A stretch of 35,967 bases of DNA from JAPUDS01 sp039812985 (lineage in GTDB: Bacteria > Patescibacteriota > Saccharimonadia > Saccharimonadales > Saccharimonadaceae): assembly GCA_039812985.1 (NCBI GenBank), contig JBDHUL010000004.1, positions 1-35,967 on the forward strand, given 5' to 3'. This document shows, piece by piece, positions 20,555-28,620 of the stretch (position 1 is the first letter of the stretch; each line of letters begins with the position of its first letter). The translations under genes and the position numbers were made by a program. The notes beneath the pieces are model-generated. The model saw nothing but the letters and a program-made list of their open reading frames with translations, did no database searches and was not told the DNA's origin.

Positions 20555-23221
20555 TCAGTTAAAGGTCTGATTTATAGAATACGCTGCACTGGTGTAAAGC
20601 GCAGTATCGGTCACTGTGGCGCTGACGGTTTGACTGCCGCTGGACGTTGGCGTATAGGTGAGACTGTAGCTGCCGCTACCACTAGCTGGTATCGAACCAA
20701 CCGAATTGCCGCCAACTGATACGTCAACTGATTGCAACGCGTGTCCACCAACCCCTTGGGTGACATTGACGGTGATTTTATAAGTAGTGCCGGTCTTTGT
20801 GACATCGATCGTATTAACAAGCGGCGGAGTGTCGCTGCACTTGTGGACATCGTCGGTGGCGTTAGGATCGTAGCCGTCGGTGGAGAAGTATGATTTTTGT
20901 TTTGATACGGGGTCAACGAAGACCTGAACACTCACCTCAATTTTGGCGGCGGCTGGGGTGCAGTCGATGGCCTTTTTCTTTGACACTTTGTCAAAGACCA
21001 TCTTTTCACCGGCTAAAGCTTGCGTTTTGTTATACCATGACGGGAACCAGTCTGTTCTGCCGGCAACGGTTAGTTTCTGGAGCCCGGCCGGAACGGTGTA
21101 CCAGTCGTTTGGTTTCCAAGTACCGTCTTTTTGAAATATATTGACATGAACGTCGTGCATCACACCAGCGTTCGTTGGTCCGAGCAGTGTCGAGTATGCC
21201 CGTGGCGATAACGGCGTCGGAGTGTGGTTGCCGACCCAGACGCCAAAGGCTGCTTTGGGCGAGTAACTCATGAACCACAGATCACGCGGGTAACCAGTGA
21301 CGCCATCGTTGGAGGTTCCGGTTTTACCAGCTATGCGCACACCGTCTGGTTTGTTCGGCAAAAACCCGCCGGTAAGGGAGCCAAAGGCTGGAAGACGGGC
21401 GGCCTGGTCGCTCATAATGTCGGCAAGCATGTAGGTGATCTGAGGATCGAGAACTTGTTTAGGAGTTTCTTTCCACTGTTTGATGAGCTGCCCCTGAGTG
21501 TTGCGGACTTCGAGCACACTAGTCGGGGGCTGGTAGACGCCCATACGCGCAATGGTCGCAAAGGCGTTTACATGGTCAACCTGGTTGGTGGTACAGCCGC
21601 CAATGGCTGAGGAGAGTCCCGCGTTCACTTCCTGACCGTTTTTACAGTAGTTTTTGTCGCCCATATCACGGATCACCTCTTTTGTTTTGTCGATCCCAGT
21701 CCAATTCATAGCTCGAATAGCTGGAATGTTGCGCGACATAGCGAGTGACTGCCTGACGGTGATATTTCCTTTGAAGGTATTGTCAAAGTTGGCAACTGAC
21801 TTTCCATCAGCAGTTCTATAGGTCGCTTGATCGATTGGGGTATCCGGCACTATTGACCCAGCGCCGTAGTTGCCCTTAAAGAGAGCAGCGTACACCTCTG
21901 GCTTAATAGTCGAACCGGGTTGAAGCCAGCTCGTGGCGCTGTTCCAGGAGCCATAGCCAGGATAGTTAAAGTCGCGGCTCCCTACCATACCGAGTATTTG
22001 TCCGGTTGGTGTATCGATGAGCGTTGCGGCACCATTGTCAAACCCATTTGCGGCTGGAAGGTTGCTTGAGAAGATTTTGTTCATATAATCCTCTACGATT
22101 TGTTGAGCGCGGTAATCGAGGGTCGTTTTGACCGTAAGGCCGCCGCTACCAACCACCTTTGCTCCCAACTCTTCTGCCAGCTGTTGCTTTACCATGGTGA
22201 CAAAATGAGGGGCTTTCATGTTGGCAGTGTTACTTGGTTCTGGTTTGATTTCGTCGAGTATGGCTACCTTCTTGGCGGCTTCGGCTTCTTCTTTTTTGAC
22301 ATAGCCCTGCTCAGCCATGTAGTCGAGTACGGTGTTTTTACGGGCTATGAGGTCGTCACGGCCGTTTGTGTTATAAGGATTGTAGTATGTCGGCCGTTGC
22401 GGAATGGAAGCGAGTAGAGCGGCTTCGGGGAGTGTTAGGTCTTTTGCCTTTTTCCTAAAATAGGCTTGGGCAGCCGACTCGACGCCATTACGGGGGCCAC
22501 CGTACGATGATTCGTTGAGGTACATAGTGAGGATTTGCTGCTTGTTATAGGTACCCTCAACTTGTATCGACAGTATGACCTCTTTTATTTTTCGTGGGAT
22601 ACCAGAAAGGCCGCGGTCGCTCGCTTGGTCTGAAAAGAATACTTGTTTGATAAGCTGTTGTGTGAGCGTTGACCCACCCTGTGTCGAGCCTGATTTACTC
22701 CCAATGTTAGAAAAGGTTGCTCGCATAATACCGCTGACACTGAATCCGCCGTGTTTGTAAAAGTCCTTGTCTTCTATAGCAACGGTCGCGTCTTTCATGT
22801 ACTGCGAAATCTCGTCCTCCTTAACGACGAGTTTGTAGTTGCCGTCACCTTTGTCTTCCCAGAGGAGAATACCGTTGCGATCAAAGTACTTTGTGACGGT
22901 GGTTTGAACGCGCTTCGCTATTTCGTCCGGACGAATGGCGTCGAGTTCTTTACCGTAGTAGAGGAATAATCCGCCGATCATAAGGACGATGAGCCCCAGT
23001 CCAATACCGGTTAGCTTGAGTCCCATAATGAGGCCGTCTTTGCTAAACCAATAGGCAAAGAAGCGTTTTGGGTGCATGCGGTACATTAACCGCTTCACGG
23101 GGTGTTTGGGTAGACTGGCGAGGTACTCGGCCTTACGACGGGCTTTGTAGTCTCGGCTGGTTTGACGTCTGTTTGATAAGTTGGCGTACAGACTGACGCG
23201 TTTGGTTCCACGCTTGCTCAT
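20555..23221 (-). CDS. Class A penicillin-binding protein (transglycosylase/transpeptidase)
   Basis: 888 aa. It polymerises and cross-links peptidoglycan at the outer face of the membrane. Order: long basic cytoplasmic N-terminus, transmembrane helix about 64-88, GT51 transglycosylase with catalytic Glu150 in EDKDFYKHGG and TQGGSTLTQQLIKQ, then transpeptidase with STIK (437-440), SRN (496-498) and KTGT (633-636). From about 790 an Ig-like domain closes the protein, ending INQTFN. The stop is UGA. In the same frame 15 more codons follow to a UAA at 20507-20509, reading SGDTGGTNPGSGRRH, a Gly/Thr/Asn-rich tail of the sort that ends many such PBPs. ATG preceded by AAGGAGG (23241-23235). Confidence 0.96.
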   Translation of the reverse strand: MSKRGTKRVSLYANLSNRRQTSRDYKARRKAEYLASLPKHPVKRLMYRMHPKRFFAYWFSKDGLIMGLKLTGIGLGLIVLMIGGLFLYYGKELDAIRPDEIAKRVQTTVTKYFDRNGILLWEDKGDGNYKLVVKEDEISQYMKDATVAIEDKDFYKHGGFSVSGIMRATFSNIGSKSGSTQGGSTLTQQLIKQVFFSDQASDRGLSGIPRKIKEVILSIQVEGTYNKQQILTMYLNESSYGGPRNGVESAAQAYFRKKAKDLTLPEAALLASIPQRPTYYNPYNTNGRDDLIARKNTVLDYMAEQGYVKKEEAEAAKKVAILDEIKPEPSNTANMKAPHFVTMVKQQLAEELGAKVVGSGGLTVKTTLDYRAQQIVEDYMNKIFSSNLPAANGFDNGAATLIDTPTGQILGMVGSRDFNYPGYGSWNSATSWLQPGSTIKPEVYAALFKGNYGAGSIVPDTPIDQATYRTADGKSVANFDNTFKGNITVRQSLAMSRNIPAIRAMNWTGIDKTKEVIRDMGDKNYCKNGQEVNAGLSSAIGGCTTNQVDHVNAFATIARMGVYQPPTSVLEVRNTQGQLIKQWKETPKQVLDPQITYMLADIMSDQAARLPAFGSLTGGFLPNKPDGVRIAGKTGTSNDGVTGYPRDLWFMSYSPKAAFGVWVGNHTPTPLSPRAYSTLLGPTNAGVMHDVHVNIFQKDGTWKPNDWYTVPAGLQKLTVAGRTDWFPSWYNKTQALAGEKMVFDKVSKKKAIDCTPAAAKIEVSVQVFVDPVSKQKSYFSTDGYDPNATDDVHKCSDTPPLVNTIDVTKTGTTYKITVNVTQGVGGHALQSVDVSVGGNSVGSIPASGSGSYSLTYTPTSSGSQTVSATVTDTALYTSAAYSINQTFN

Positions 23222-23259
23222 AAGTGGTGATTAGCCTCCTTAGCCCACATTTGACCTCT

Positions 23260-23265
23260 ATTATA
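23260..23265 (-). promoter_or_regulatory. -10 box of the PBP gene
   Basis: On the minus strand TATAAT at 23265-23260, about 38 nt before the ATG, leaving a leader with AAGGAGG. A -35 is not clear. Confidence 0.55.
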
Positions 23266-23300
23266 GCACTAACGCTCAGTTCGCAACTAAAAAAATCTGC

Positions 23301-23306
23301 TACAAT
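23301..23306 (+). promoter_or_regulatory. -10 box of tyrS
   Basis: TACAAT at 23301-23306. The leader of about 25 nt contains AGAGAGG before the ATG at 23339. It is too short for a T-box, so tRNA-sensing control is not expected. Confidence 0.55.
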
Positions 23307-23338
23307 TTTTACGTAGAACTATAAAGAAGAGAGGTACG

Positions 23339-24583
23339 ATGACGCTTTCAGAGGAACTTACGTGGCGCGGATTTATTAATCAGATGACCTTTGCAGATAT
23401 AACCGACCTCGATAAGGAACCGCGTACATTTTATTTTGGCGTCGATCCCAGCGCTGACAGTATGCAGGTTGGCAACCTGGCGGCCGCAATGATGGTACGT
23501 TGTTTTATTGACCACGGATATGTGCCTATACTGCTCGTCGGCGGCGCGACCGGTCTCATCGGTGATCCAGATGGGAAAAAGCAGGAACGCGGCCTCAAGC
23601 CTGTCGAAGAAATTGAGCGAAATGTTCAGGGGATCGTGTCGCAGTACAAGACGGTATTCGCTGGTAAAGACTTTGAACTTGTCAACAACAACGACTGGTT
23701 TAAGCATATGGGCTATATGGAGTTTTTGCGCGGTATCGGCAAGCACGTAAGTTTGACTCAGATGCTTGACCGTGAATTTGTGCAGAGCCGAGTTGGTGAA
23801 GGCGGCGCTGGCATTAGTTATGCCGAGTTTAGCTACTCGCTCATTCAGGGGTATGATTTTTTGCATTTGTACCGCGAAAAAGGAGCAACACTACAGTTAG
23901 CGGGTGCCGACCAGTGGGGTAATAGTATTGCTGGTGTTAGTCTTATACGCAAACTTGAAGGGGCTGAGGCGCATGTCTTCACCGTCCCTCTCGTTATCAA
24001 TAAAGCAACCGGGGTGAAGTTTGGCAAGAGTGAAAGTGGGGCGGTATGGCTTGACGAGCGTAAAACCAGCGTGTATGCATTCTACCAGTTCTGGCTTGGG
24101 GTTGATGATGCCGGGGTGATTGACTATATGAAAATCTACACACTGCTTTCTCGGGACGATATAGAACGACTAGAGAAAGCGGTCATTGAGCATCCTGAAC
24201 ACCGCGAGGCGCAGAAAATACTTGCATTTGAAGTGACGAAACTCGTGCACGGCGAGGAAAAGGCTCGAATGGCCCAAAATGTTACCGGTGTATTGTTTGG
24301 CGATGTGCCTTTTGCGGGGCTACCGGCGGATGATATCGATATGCTTGCGTCAGAGATACCGGTGAGTGCACCATCTACCCTTGTCGGCGTTTTAGTCTCA
24401 AGCGGCGTGTGTGCCAGCAACGGCGATGCCCGTCGGCTCATTGCGGGCGGCGGCGTGAGTGTCAACGGTGAAAAAATTACTGAAGATCGCGACGTTGCTG
24501 CACCCAGCCTTATAAAAAAAGGCAAAAATAGCTTTGTCCTTGTGAGGGAGCATGTCGCCCGACAAGCTGCTTTCAAGCGTTAA
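23339..24583 (+). CDS. tyrS: Tyrosyl-tRNA synthetase
   Basis: 414 aa. Charges tRNA-Tyr. Class I signatures: FYFGVDPSADSMQVGNL (HIGH region in its HVGN-like variant, residues 33-47), GGATGLIGDPDGK, SYSLIQGYDFLHLYREKGATLQLAGADQWGN (tyrosine-binding region) and GVKFGKSESG (KMSKS variant). A C-terminal S4 RNA-binding domain spans about 345-410 (SGVCASNGDARRLIAGGGVSVNG). Its last 32 nt overlap the start of recG in another frame. Confidence 0.97.
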   Translation: MTLSEELTWRGFINQMTFADITDLDKEPRTFYFGVDPSADSMQVGNLAAAMMVRCFIDHGYVPILLVGGATGLIGDPDGKKQERGLKPVEEIERNVQGIVSQYKTVFAGKDFELVNNNDWFKHMGYMEFLRGIGKHVSLTQMLDREFVQSRVGEGGAGISYAEFSYSLIQGYDFLHLYREKGATLQLAGADQWGNSIAGVSLIRKLEGAEAHVFTVPLVINKATGVKFGKSESGAVWLDERKTSVYAFYQFWLGVDDAGVIDYMKIYTLLSRDDIERLEKAVIEHPEHREAQKILAFEVTKLVHGEEKARMAQNVTGVLFGDVPFAGLPADDIDMLASEIPVSAPSTLVGVLVSSGVCASNGDARRLIAGGGVSVNGEKITEDRDVAAPSLIKKGKNSFVLVREHVARQAAFKR

Positions 24584-26642
24584 AGGAGTCGGTCCAAAGA
24601 CGACGGTGCAACTGTCCGCTGCGGGTCTTGTGACAGTTAACGACATTGTTCATTTTTTCCCACGAGCTTATGAGGATTTCTCACATATCATGACTATTGC
24701 GGCGATTCGTCCAGGCAGGGTGAGTTTGCGAGGTCGTTTCGAAGCTATTCGTTCCAAACGAGTTCGTCGTAATATGTCAATAACCGAAGCGACACTGGTT
24801 GATAACACCGGAAAAGTTTCAGTGGTGTGGTTTAACCAACAGTATCGGGCGCAGCAAATTGCCGTTAACGATGAATTTCTTGTGTCAGGTGAGTTTGGTC
24901 TGCAACGTAACAAATATCAGATTGTCAGTCCGAGTGTCGAGCAAGTACACGGCGACCATGTAAGTGTTGGCCGTATCGTTCCGGTCTACCGACAAGTCGC
25001 AGGTTTGAAAACTCAGTTTGTCAGAAAGATTTTGATCGAATTAAAGCCCTGTATCTTGGCTCTCGAAGAAACGCTCCCATCTGCAATCGTCCAAAATCAA
25101 AGACTAATGAGTCGTGCCGATGCAGTAATGGCGTTGCATTTTCCAGAGGATGACGCAGAGCTTGAGCGGGCGCGAGAACGACTTGGGTTCGAGGAACTCT
25201 TGGCGCTCGTGTGTGCAAGTTTATTAAATAGAATGGATAACGACGCGCTCGAAAGCCACGTCATCGCATTTGACGCTGACGACGCAAAGGCCTTTGCGAA
25301 CCACTTGCCCTTTACTCTCACGGCCGCTCAACGGATTTCGGCGTGGGAAGCGATTCAAAATCTTGGTTCTCATAAACCAATGAACCGGCTTTTACAGGGC
25401 GATGTCGGTTCAGGCAAAACGGTCGTGGCCGGGTTGATAGCGCACATTGCGGCCCAAGCCGGTTTTCAAACGGCCATTATGGCACCGACGGAACTGCTTG
25501 CTACCCAGCATGCCGAAACGTTACAAACACTGCTCGCGCCATTTGAGACGAGCGTTGCCCTGCTCACCGGCTCGGTGAAGGGGAAAGCTCGCGCGGAGCT
25601 CTATAAACACATCGCCAGTGGAGAGGTACCGGTGGTTGTCGGTACTCACGCACTTATACAAGACGCGGTGCAGTTTCATAACCTTGCATTTGTCGTGATT
25701 GACGAGCAGCACCGGTTTGGCGTTGAACAGCGGCAGAAACTGCTTGCAAAGAGCTCAAAAATGCCCCACTTGCTTGCTATGACCGCGACGCCTATTCCAC
25801 GTTCGTTACAGCTGACGATATATGGCGAGTTGGACATTTCGCTTCTTGACGAAAAACCGAAGAACCGTTTGCCTATAAAAACTGAGATTGTGTCGCCCAA
25901 CTCACGTGCCCAGATGTATGAAAAAGTGGAGAAGGAGATTGCGGGAGGCCACCAGGTATATGTCGTTTGCCCTCTTATTCAGGATTCCCCGTCCGCGTGG
26001 TATGCTTCACTTTCGCTTCATAGCTCGCGAGACACGGGTACTGCCCCGCCTGATGTCGAGAAAAAAAGCGTCGAGGCAGAGATGAAGCGGCTGCGACAAG
26101 GCCCGTTCAAACACCGCCGGATTGGTCTGTTGCATGGCAAAATGAAGCCGGCCGAAAAGCAGGCGGCTATGTTGGATTTCGCCATGGGGAAAACCGATAT
26201 ACTGGTCAGTACGACGGTTGTAGAGGTGGGGGTCGATGTGCCCAATGCCACGGTGATGATTATTGAGGGAGCCGACACATTTGGCCTTGCGCAGCTGCAT
26301 CAGCTTCGTGGTCGGGTGGGGCGCAGTGAGCTGCAAAGTCACTGTTATCTTGTGCCGTCTACGTCCCAGAAACCATCTCGCCGCTTACGCGAGCTCGAAC
26401 GGTCAAACGACGGTTTTTATCTGGCCGAAAAAGACCTGGAGCTTCGTGGCCCAGGCGAAATATATGGCCGAGCACAGCACGGAGGCCTCAACCTTGCATT
26501 TGCTCGTGTTACTGACACACGCCTCTATGCCAGGGTTAAACGAGCCGCTCAGTGGCTGGTGGCGCACCTTGGCGTGCTGGATGATTTTCCCGAACTTCGA
26601 CGAAACATAGAGCACTATCGCCGACTGACGACGCTCAACTAG
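24552..26642 (+). CDS. recG: ATP-dependent DNA helicase RecG
   Basis: 696 aa. RecG remodels stalled forks and Holliday junctions. Domains: HhH-like start LSSVKGVGPKT, OB-fold wedge (about 60-150), then SF2 helicase with Walker A GDVGSGKTVVAG, VGTHALIQ, DEQHRFGV (motif II), TATPIPRSL (motif III), VCPLIQDS, LLHGKM, VSTTVVEVGVDVPNA and QLRGRVGRS (motif VI), ending with the TRG-type region GPGEIYGRAQHGG. A short insertion of about 20 residues follows VCPLIQDS. Its ATG lies within tyrS (32-nt overlap), implying translational coupling. Confidence 0.96.
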   Translation: MSPDKLLSSVKGVGPKTTVQLSAAGLVTVNDIVHFFPRAYEDFSHIMTIAAIRPGRVSLRGRFEAIRSKRVRRNMSITEATLVDNTGKVSVVWFNQQYRAQQIAVNDEFLVSGEFGLQRNKYQIVSPSVEQVHGDHVSVGRIVPVYRQVAGLKTQFVRKILIELKPCILALEETLPSAIVQNQRLMSRADAVMALHFPEDDAELERARERLGFEELLALVCASLLNRMDNDALESHVIAFDADDAKAFANHLPFTLTAAQRISAWEAIQNLGSHKPMNRLLQGDVGSGKTVVAGLIAHIAAQAGFQTAIMAPTELLATQHAETLQTLLAPFETSVALLTGSVKGKARAELYKHIASGEVPVVVGTHALIQDAVQFHNLAFVVIDEQHRFGVEQRQKLLAKSSKMPHLLAMTATPIPRSLQLTIYGELDISLLDEKPKNRLPIKTEIVSPNSRAQMYEKVEKEIAGGHQVYVVCPLIQDSPSAWYASLSLHSSRDTGTAPPDVEKKSVEAEMKRLRQGPFKHRRIGLLHGKMKPAEKQAAMLDFAMGKTDILVSTTVVEVGVDVPNATVMIIEGADTFGLAQLHQLRGRVGRSELQSHCYLVPSTSQKPSRRLRELERSNDGFYLAEKDLELRGPGEIYGRAQHGGLNLAFARVTDTRLYARVKRAAQWLVAHLGVLDDFPELRRNIEHYRRLTTLN

Positions 26643-26644
26643 GG

Positions 26645-26650
26645 TACAAT
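26645..26650 (+). promoter_or_regulatory. -10 box of the phospholipase C-like gene (leaderless)
   Basis: TACAAT at 26645-26650 with 10 nt to a GTG start at 26661, directly after the recG stop. Confidence 0.5.
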
Positions 26651-26660
26651 AGAGCATAAC

Positions 26661-27494
26661 GTGTATAGTTTTGGCCCATTACCCAAAGTTGGCAAGTCCG
26701 GACGTGTTATCGGTGCGCACCAAAAAATCGACCGTGTTGCACGGCGACATTTGGATACATTACTTGAAACTGGCCTATCATTTCCCGGTATCGCTACTAT
26801 TTTGCGATTTGAAGGGATTAATGGCCCTGATGGTATAAAACTTAAAAGTCCCGGCGTCGACGAACCCTGGCATTTTGTTGATCCAACGAACCCCGACGAT
26901 ACGATGTTGTATGACGATGTGCGATATCATCGTATCAATCTCACAACGGCACTCGAAAAGAACGACGAAACGAGAGCGGCATTCGAGTCGGCGTGGCTAG
27001 CGCATGCCGTGACCGATGGCTTGACACCGGCTCATCACGAGCCAGGCGAAGACACCGTAGTGAGTCTACGCGAACAGACGAATGAAAAGCGGACGGTGCG
27101 GAGCCGGGTGATTGTTCCGGGTAGCGGCTCTGCCCGTCAGTTTGTGAAAAATAACTGGGATCACTGGGGGGCTGGTGGTGTTATGACGACGCATACCATG
27201 TTTGAAGCGGGAGTTGCAATGACCATACAGGGACTGCGGTTTGATGCGGCTATGCCATCGTCGCATATGATTGTTCGGCTGAAAAGCGAAGGGTTTGATA
27301 CTCTATTTCACGAGGCGGTACAGTCAGTTGCGGCTCTTGGGCTCTACGATCAGTACAAAAAGCGTGGTTGGACGCGTCGGATAGCAGGCGAGGTGCGCCG
27401 CGAACTCGTCCCGCGCATCATCGAAACGGTCGTTCTGTCGTGGTACGCGGCTTACGCTGATGCCTTGCGGCGACGTGCTAGGAGGAAAACGTGA
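26661..27494 (+). CDS. Zinc-dependent phospholipase C/S1-P1 nuclease-like protein
   Basis: 277 aa with a GTG start. The residue pattern resembles the zinc-phospholipase C/P1-nuclease fold, whose metals are bound by Trp, His and Asp residues along helices. Candidates are GAHQKIDRVARRH (His20), EPWHFVDP (Trp70, His71, Asp74) and SAWLAHAVTDGLTPAHHEPGED (His115, Asp119, His125, His126), the last matching HxxxDxxxPxH. No signal peptide is seen, unlike secreted phospholipases, so a cytosolic role is possible. The C-terminal part is helical and basic (RRRARRKT). It overlaps the rsmD start by 4 nt (GTGA). The family assignment is by motif spacing only. Confidence 0.6.
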   Translation: MYSFGPLPKVGKSGRVIGAHQKIDRVARRHLDTLLETGLSFPGIATILRFEGINGPDGIKLKSPGVDEPWHFVDPTNPDDTMLYDDVRYHRINLTTALEKNDETRAAFESAWLAHAVTDGLTPAHHEPGEDTVVSLREQTNEKRTVRSRVIVPGSGSARQFVKNNWDHWGAGGVMTTHTMFEAGVAMTIQGLRFDAAMPSSHMIVRLKSEGFDTLFHEAVQSVAALGLYDQYKKRGWTRRIAGEVRRELVPRIIETVVLSWYAAYADALRRRARRKT

Positions 27495-28030
27495 ACATTC
27501 GTCTTATAGCTGGTCGGTACGGTGGTCGTGTTCTGGCGTGTCCTCCAGGGAGTGCAACGCATCCTATGGGAGAGCGTATCCGTGGGTCGTTGTTTAATAT
27601 ACTCGGAGATATAACAGGAAAAACCGTGCTTGATGCATTTGCTGGGTCAGGGTCGCTTGGGCTGGAGGCCTTGAGCCGTGGCGCTGTGTCAGCGACGTTT
27701 ATTGAGCGCAATAATGTCGCGCAACGAGTTATCGATGAAAATATCACAACGCTCGGGGTACAAGCCGAGACACACAGTATCACTACCTCTGTTGCGCAGT
27801 GGAGTGAAACGGCGCGAGGACAATACTTTGACATCATATTTGCCGATCCGCCATACCACAATATGCAGTTATCCACAGTAGCGAGACTGGTAAAGTATTT
27901 GCAGCCGAACGGGCTTATGGTAGTATCATACCTAGGTAGAGAGTCAGTGCCGACCGTTAATGGAGTTGTTGTGGTGGACAATCGTAGTTACGGAGACGCG
28001 GCGCTGGCCTTCTACCGCCTCGATATATAG
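27491..28030 (+). CDS. rsmD: 16S rRNA (guanine966-N2)-methyltransferase RsmD
   Basis: 179 aa, GTG start with GGAGG at 27481-27485. It methylates G966 of 16S rRNA on the 30S subunit. Motifs: MNIRLIAGRYGGR, THPMGERIRGSLFNIL (PT..R.RE-like substrate region), the SAM-binding VLDAFAGSGSLGLEALSRGA, FIERN and the catalytic FADPPYHN. Length is standard. The operon tyrS-recG-PLC-like-rsmD closes with two tandem terminators. Confidence 0.94.
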   Translation: MNIRLIAGRYGGRVLACPPGSATHPMGERIRGSLFNILGDITGKTVLDAFAGSGSLGLEALSRGAVSATFIERNNVAQRVIDENITTLGVQAETHSITTSVAQWSETARGQYFDIIFADPPYHNMQLSTVARLVKYLQPNGLMVVSYLGRESVPTVNGVVVVDNRSYGDAALAFYRLDI

Positions 28031-28039
28031 AAGTTGAAC

Positions 28040-28061
28040 CTCGGAGAAATCCGAGTTTTTT
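28040..28061 (+). terminator. First terminator after rsmD
   Basis: CTCGGA-GAAA-TCCGAG: a perfect 6-bp stem with a GNRA loop, followed by TTTTTT. Confidence 0.9.
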
Positions 28062-28065
28062 ATAC

Positions 28066-28092
28066 CCCGCTGTTGTATTCAGCGGGTTTTTT
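28066..28092 (+). terminator. Second, tandem terminator after rsmD
   Basis: CCCGCTG (28066-28072) pairs with CAGCGGG (28080-28086) around a 7-nt loop, followed by TTTTTT. Two strong terminators in a row insulate the region downstream. Confidence 0.9.
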
Positions 28093-28093
28093 G

Positions 28094-28571
28094 TTTTTTC
28101 GGAGGTATAAGTTTGCGACTTACACCTCAGTAGAGCGAACAACCTAAGCGTCAAAGCGAGCGGTCATCTCTCGGCAAGATGAAACGAACTACAGACGCAA
28201 GCGCAGGAACAACCTTAACAACTCGAACATTTACAGAGGCTACAAGAGAAGCCTATGCAACCACTGACTGCCATATATTTTCGACGTCATGTTTCACGCC
28301 TAAAGCTTCTCTAGTAGCTCAGATAGAGCGTAGTAGTGCTGGTAGTAAGCACGGGTGGAAATCCCGCACGGGGGTTTGACAAGACACCCCGCCTAGAACT
28401 CCGCGGTGGAGCTATCACCAACGAACTAAATAGCCGTCGCTGGTATGCAAAATCCAGCCTTGCTACTAGCACCATACGCTTTATCTCAGTACCAGAACAT
28501 CACGTCTACCGGACAAAGACTGTGGTAGGAGTCAGCGAGTCTCTTTAGGGTCACTCATACAGAGTGCTCAA
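28094..28571 (+). ncRNA. Candidate large structured RNA, family not recognised
   Basis: About 480 nt without a convincing gene but full of helices readable by eye. Local hairpins: GAGGTaTAAG/CTTAcACCTC (28102-28128), TCATCT/AGATGA (28164-28182), AGGCT/AGCCT (28237-28254), GTGCT/AGCAC (28336-28352), CTCC/GGAG (28399-28411), GCTGG/CCAGC (28439-28458), CTACC/GGTAG (28506-28528), CACTC/GAGTG (28552-28566). Long-range helices: GCGTC with GACGC (28148-28152/28194-28198), GACGTcATG with CATcACGTC (28283-28291/28498-28506), and inside it CTAGTAGC with GCTACTAG (28311-28318/28462-28469). The inner domain faintly recalls the RNase P specificity domain, but the universal RNase P core sequences are missing. 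No tmRNA tag or T-loop is seen. Strand is inferred from the placement of flanking terminators and promoter. Confidence 0.5.
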
Positions 28572-28600
28572 TCGACACGAGACGGCAATTTTGCTATATA
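28572..28600 (+). promoter_or_regulatory. Promoter of the 28621 gene
   Basis: TCGACA (28572-28577), 17-bp spacer and TATATA (28595-28600). The short leader contains AAGGA before the GTG at 28621. It bounds the candidate RNA on the right. Confidence 0.6.
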
Positions 28601-28620
28601 TAAAGTAAGGAACAAAACAA

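Noticed and set aside
20507..20557. UGA as a sense codon (as in Gracilibacteria/SR1)
   Set aside because: Genes at 26661, 28621, nadD and the methyltransferase end sensibly at UGA, two of them with tight overlaps to the next gene.
28311..28375. tRNA-like stretch (GCTC-loop-GAGC, then CGGGTGGAAATCCCG)
   Set aside because: The D-loop is too short, there is no 7-bp anticodon arrangement, the T-loop lacks TTCRA and no acceptor stem closes. The pieces fit better in the larger RNA fold.
28094..28571. tmRNA (ssrA)
   Set aside because: No tag ORF ending in an ALAA-like sequence, no GGxTTCGAC 5' signature and no T-arm with CCA end on either strand.
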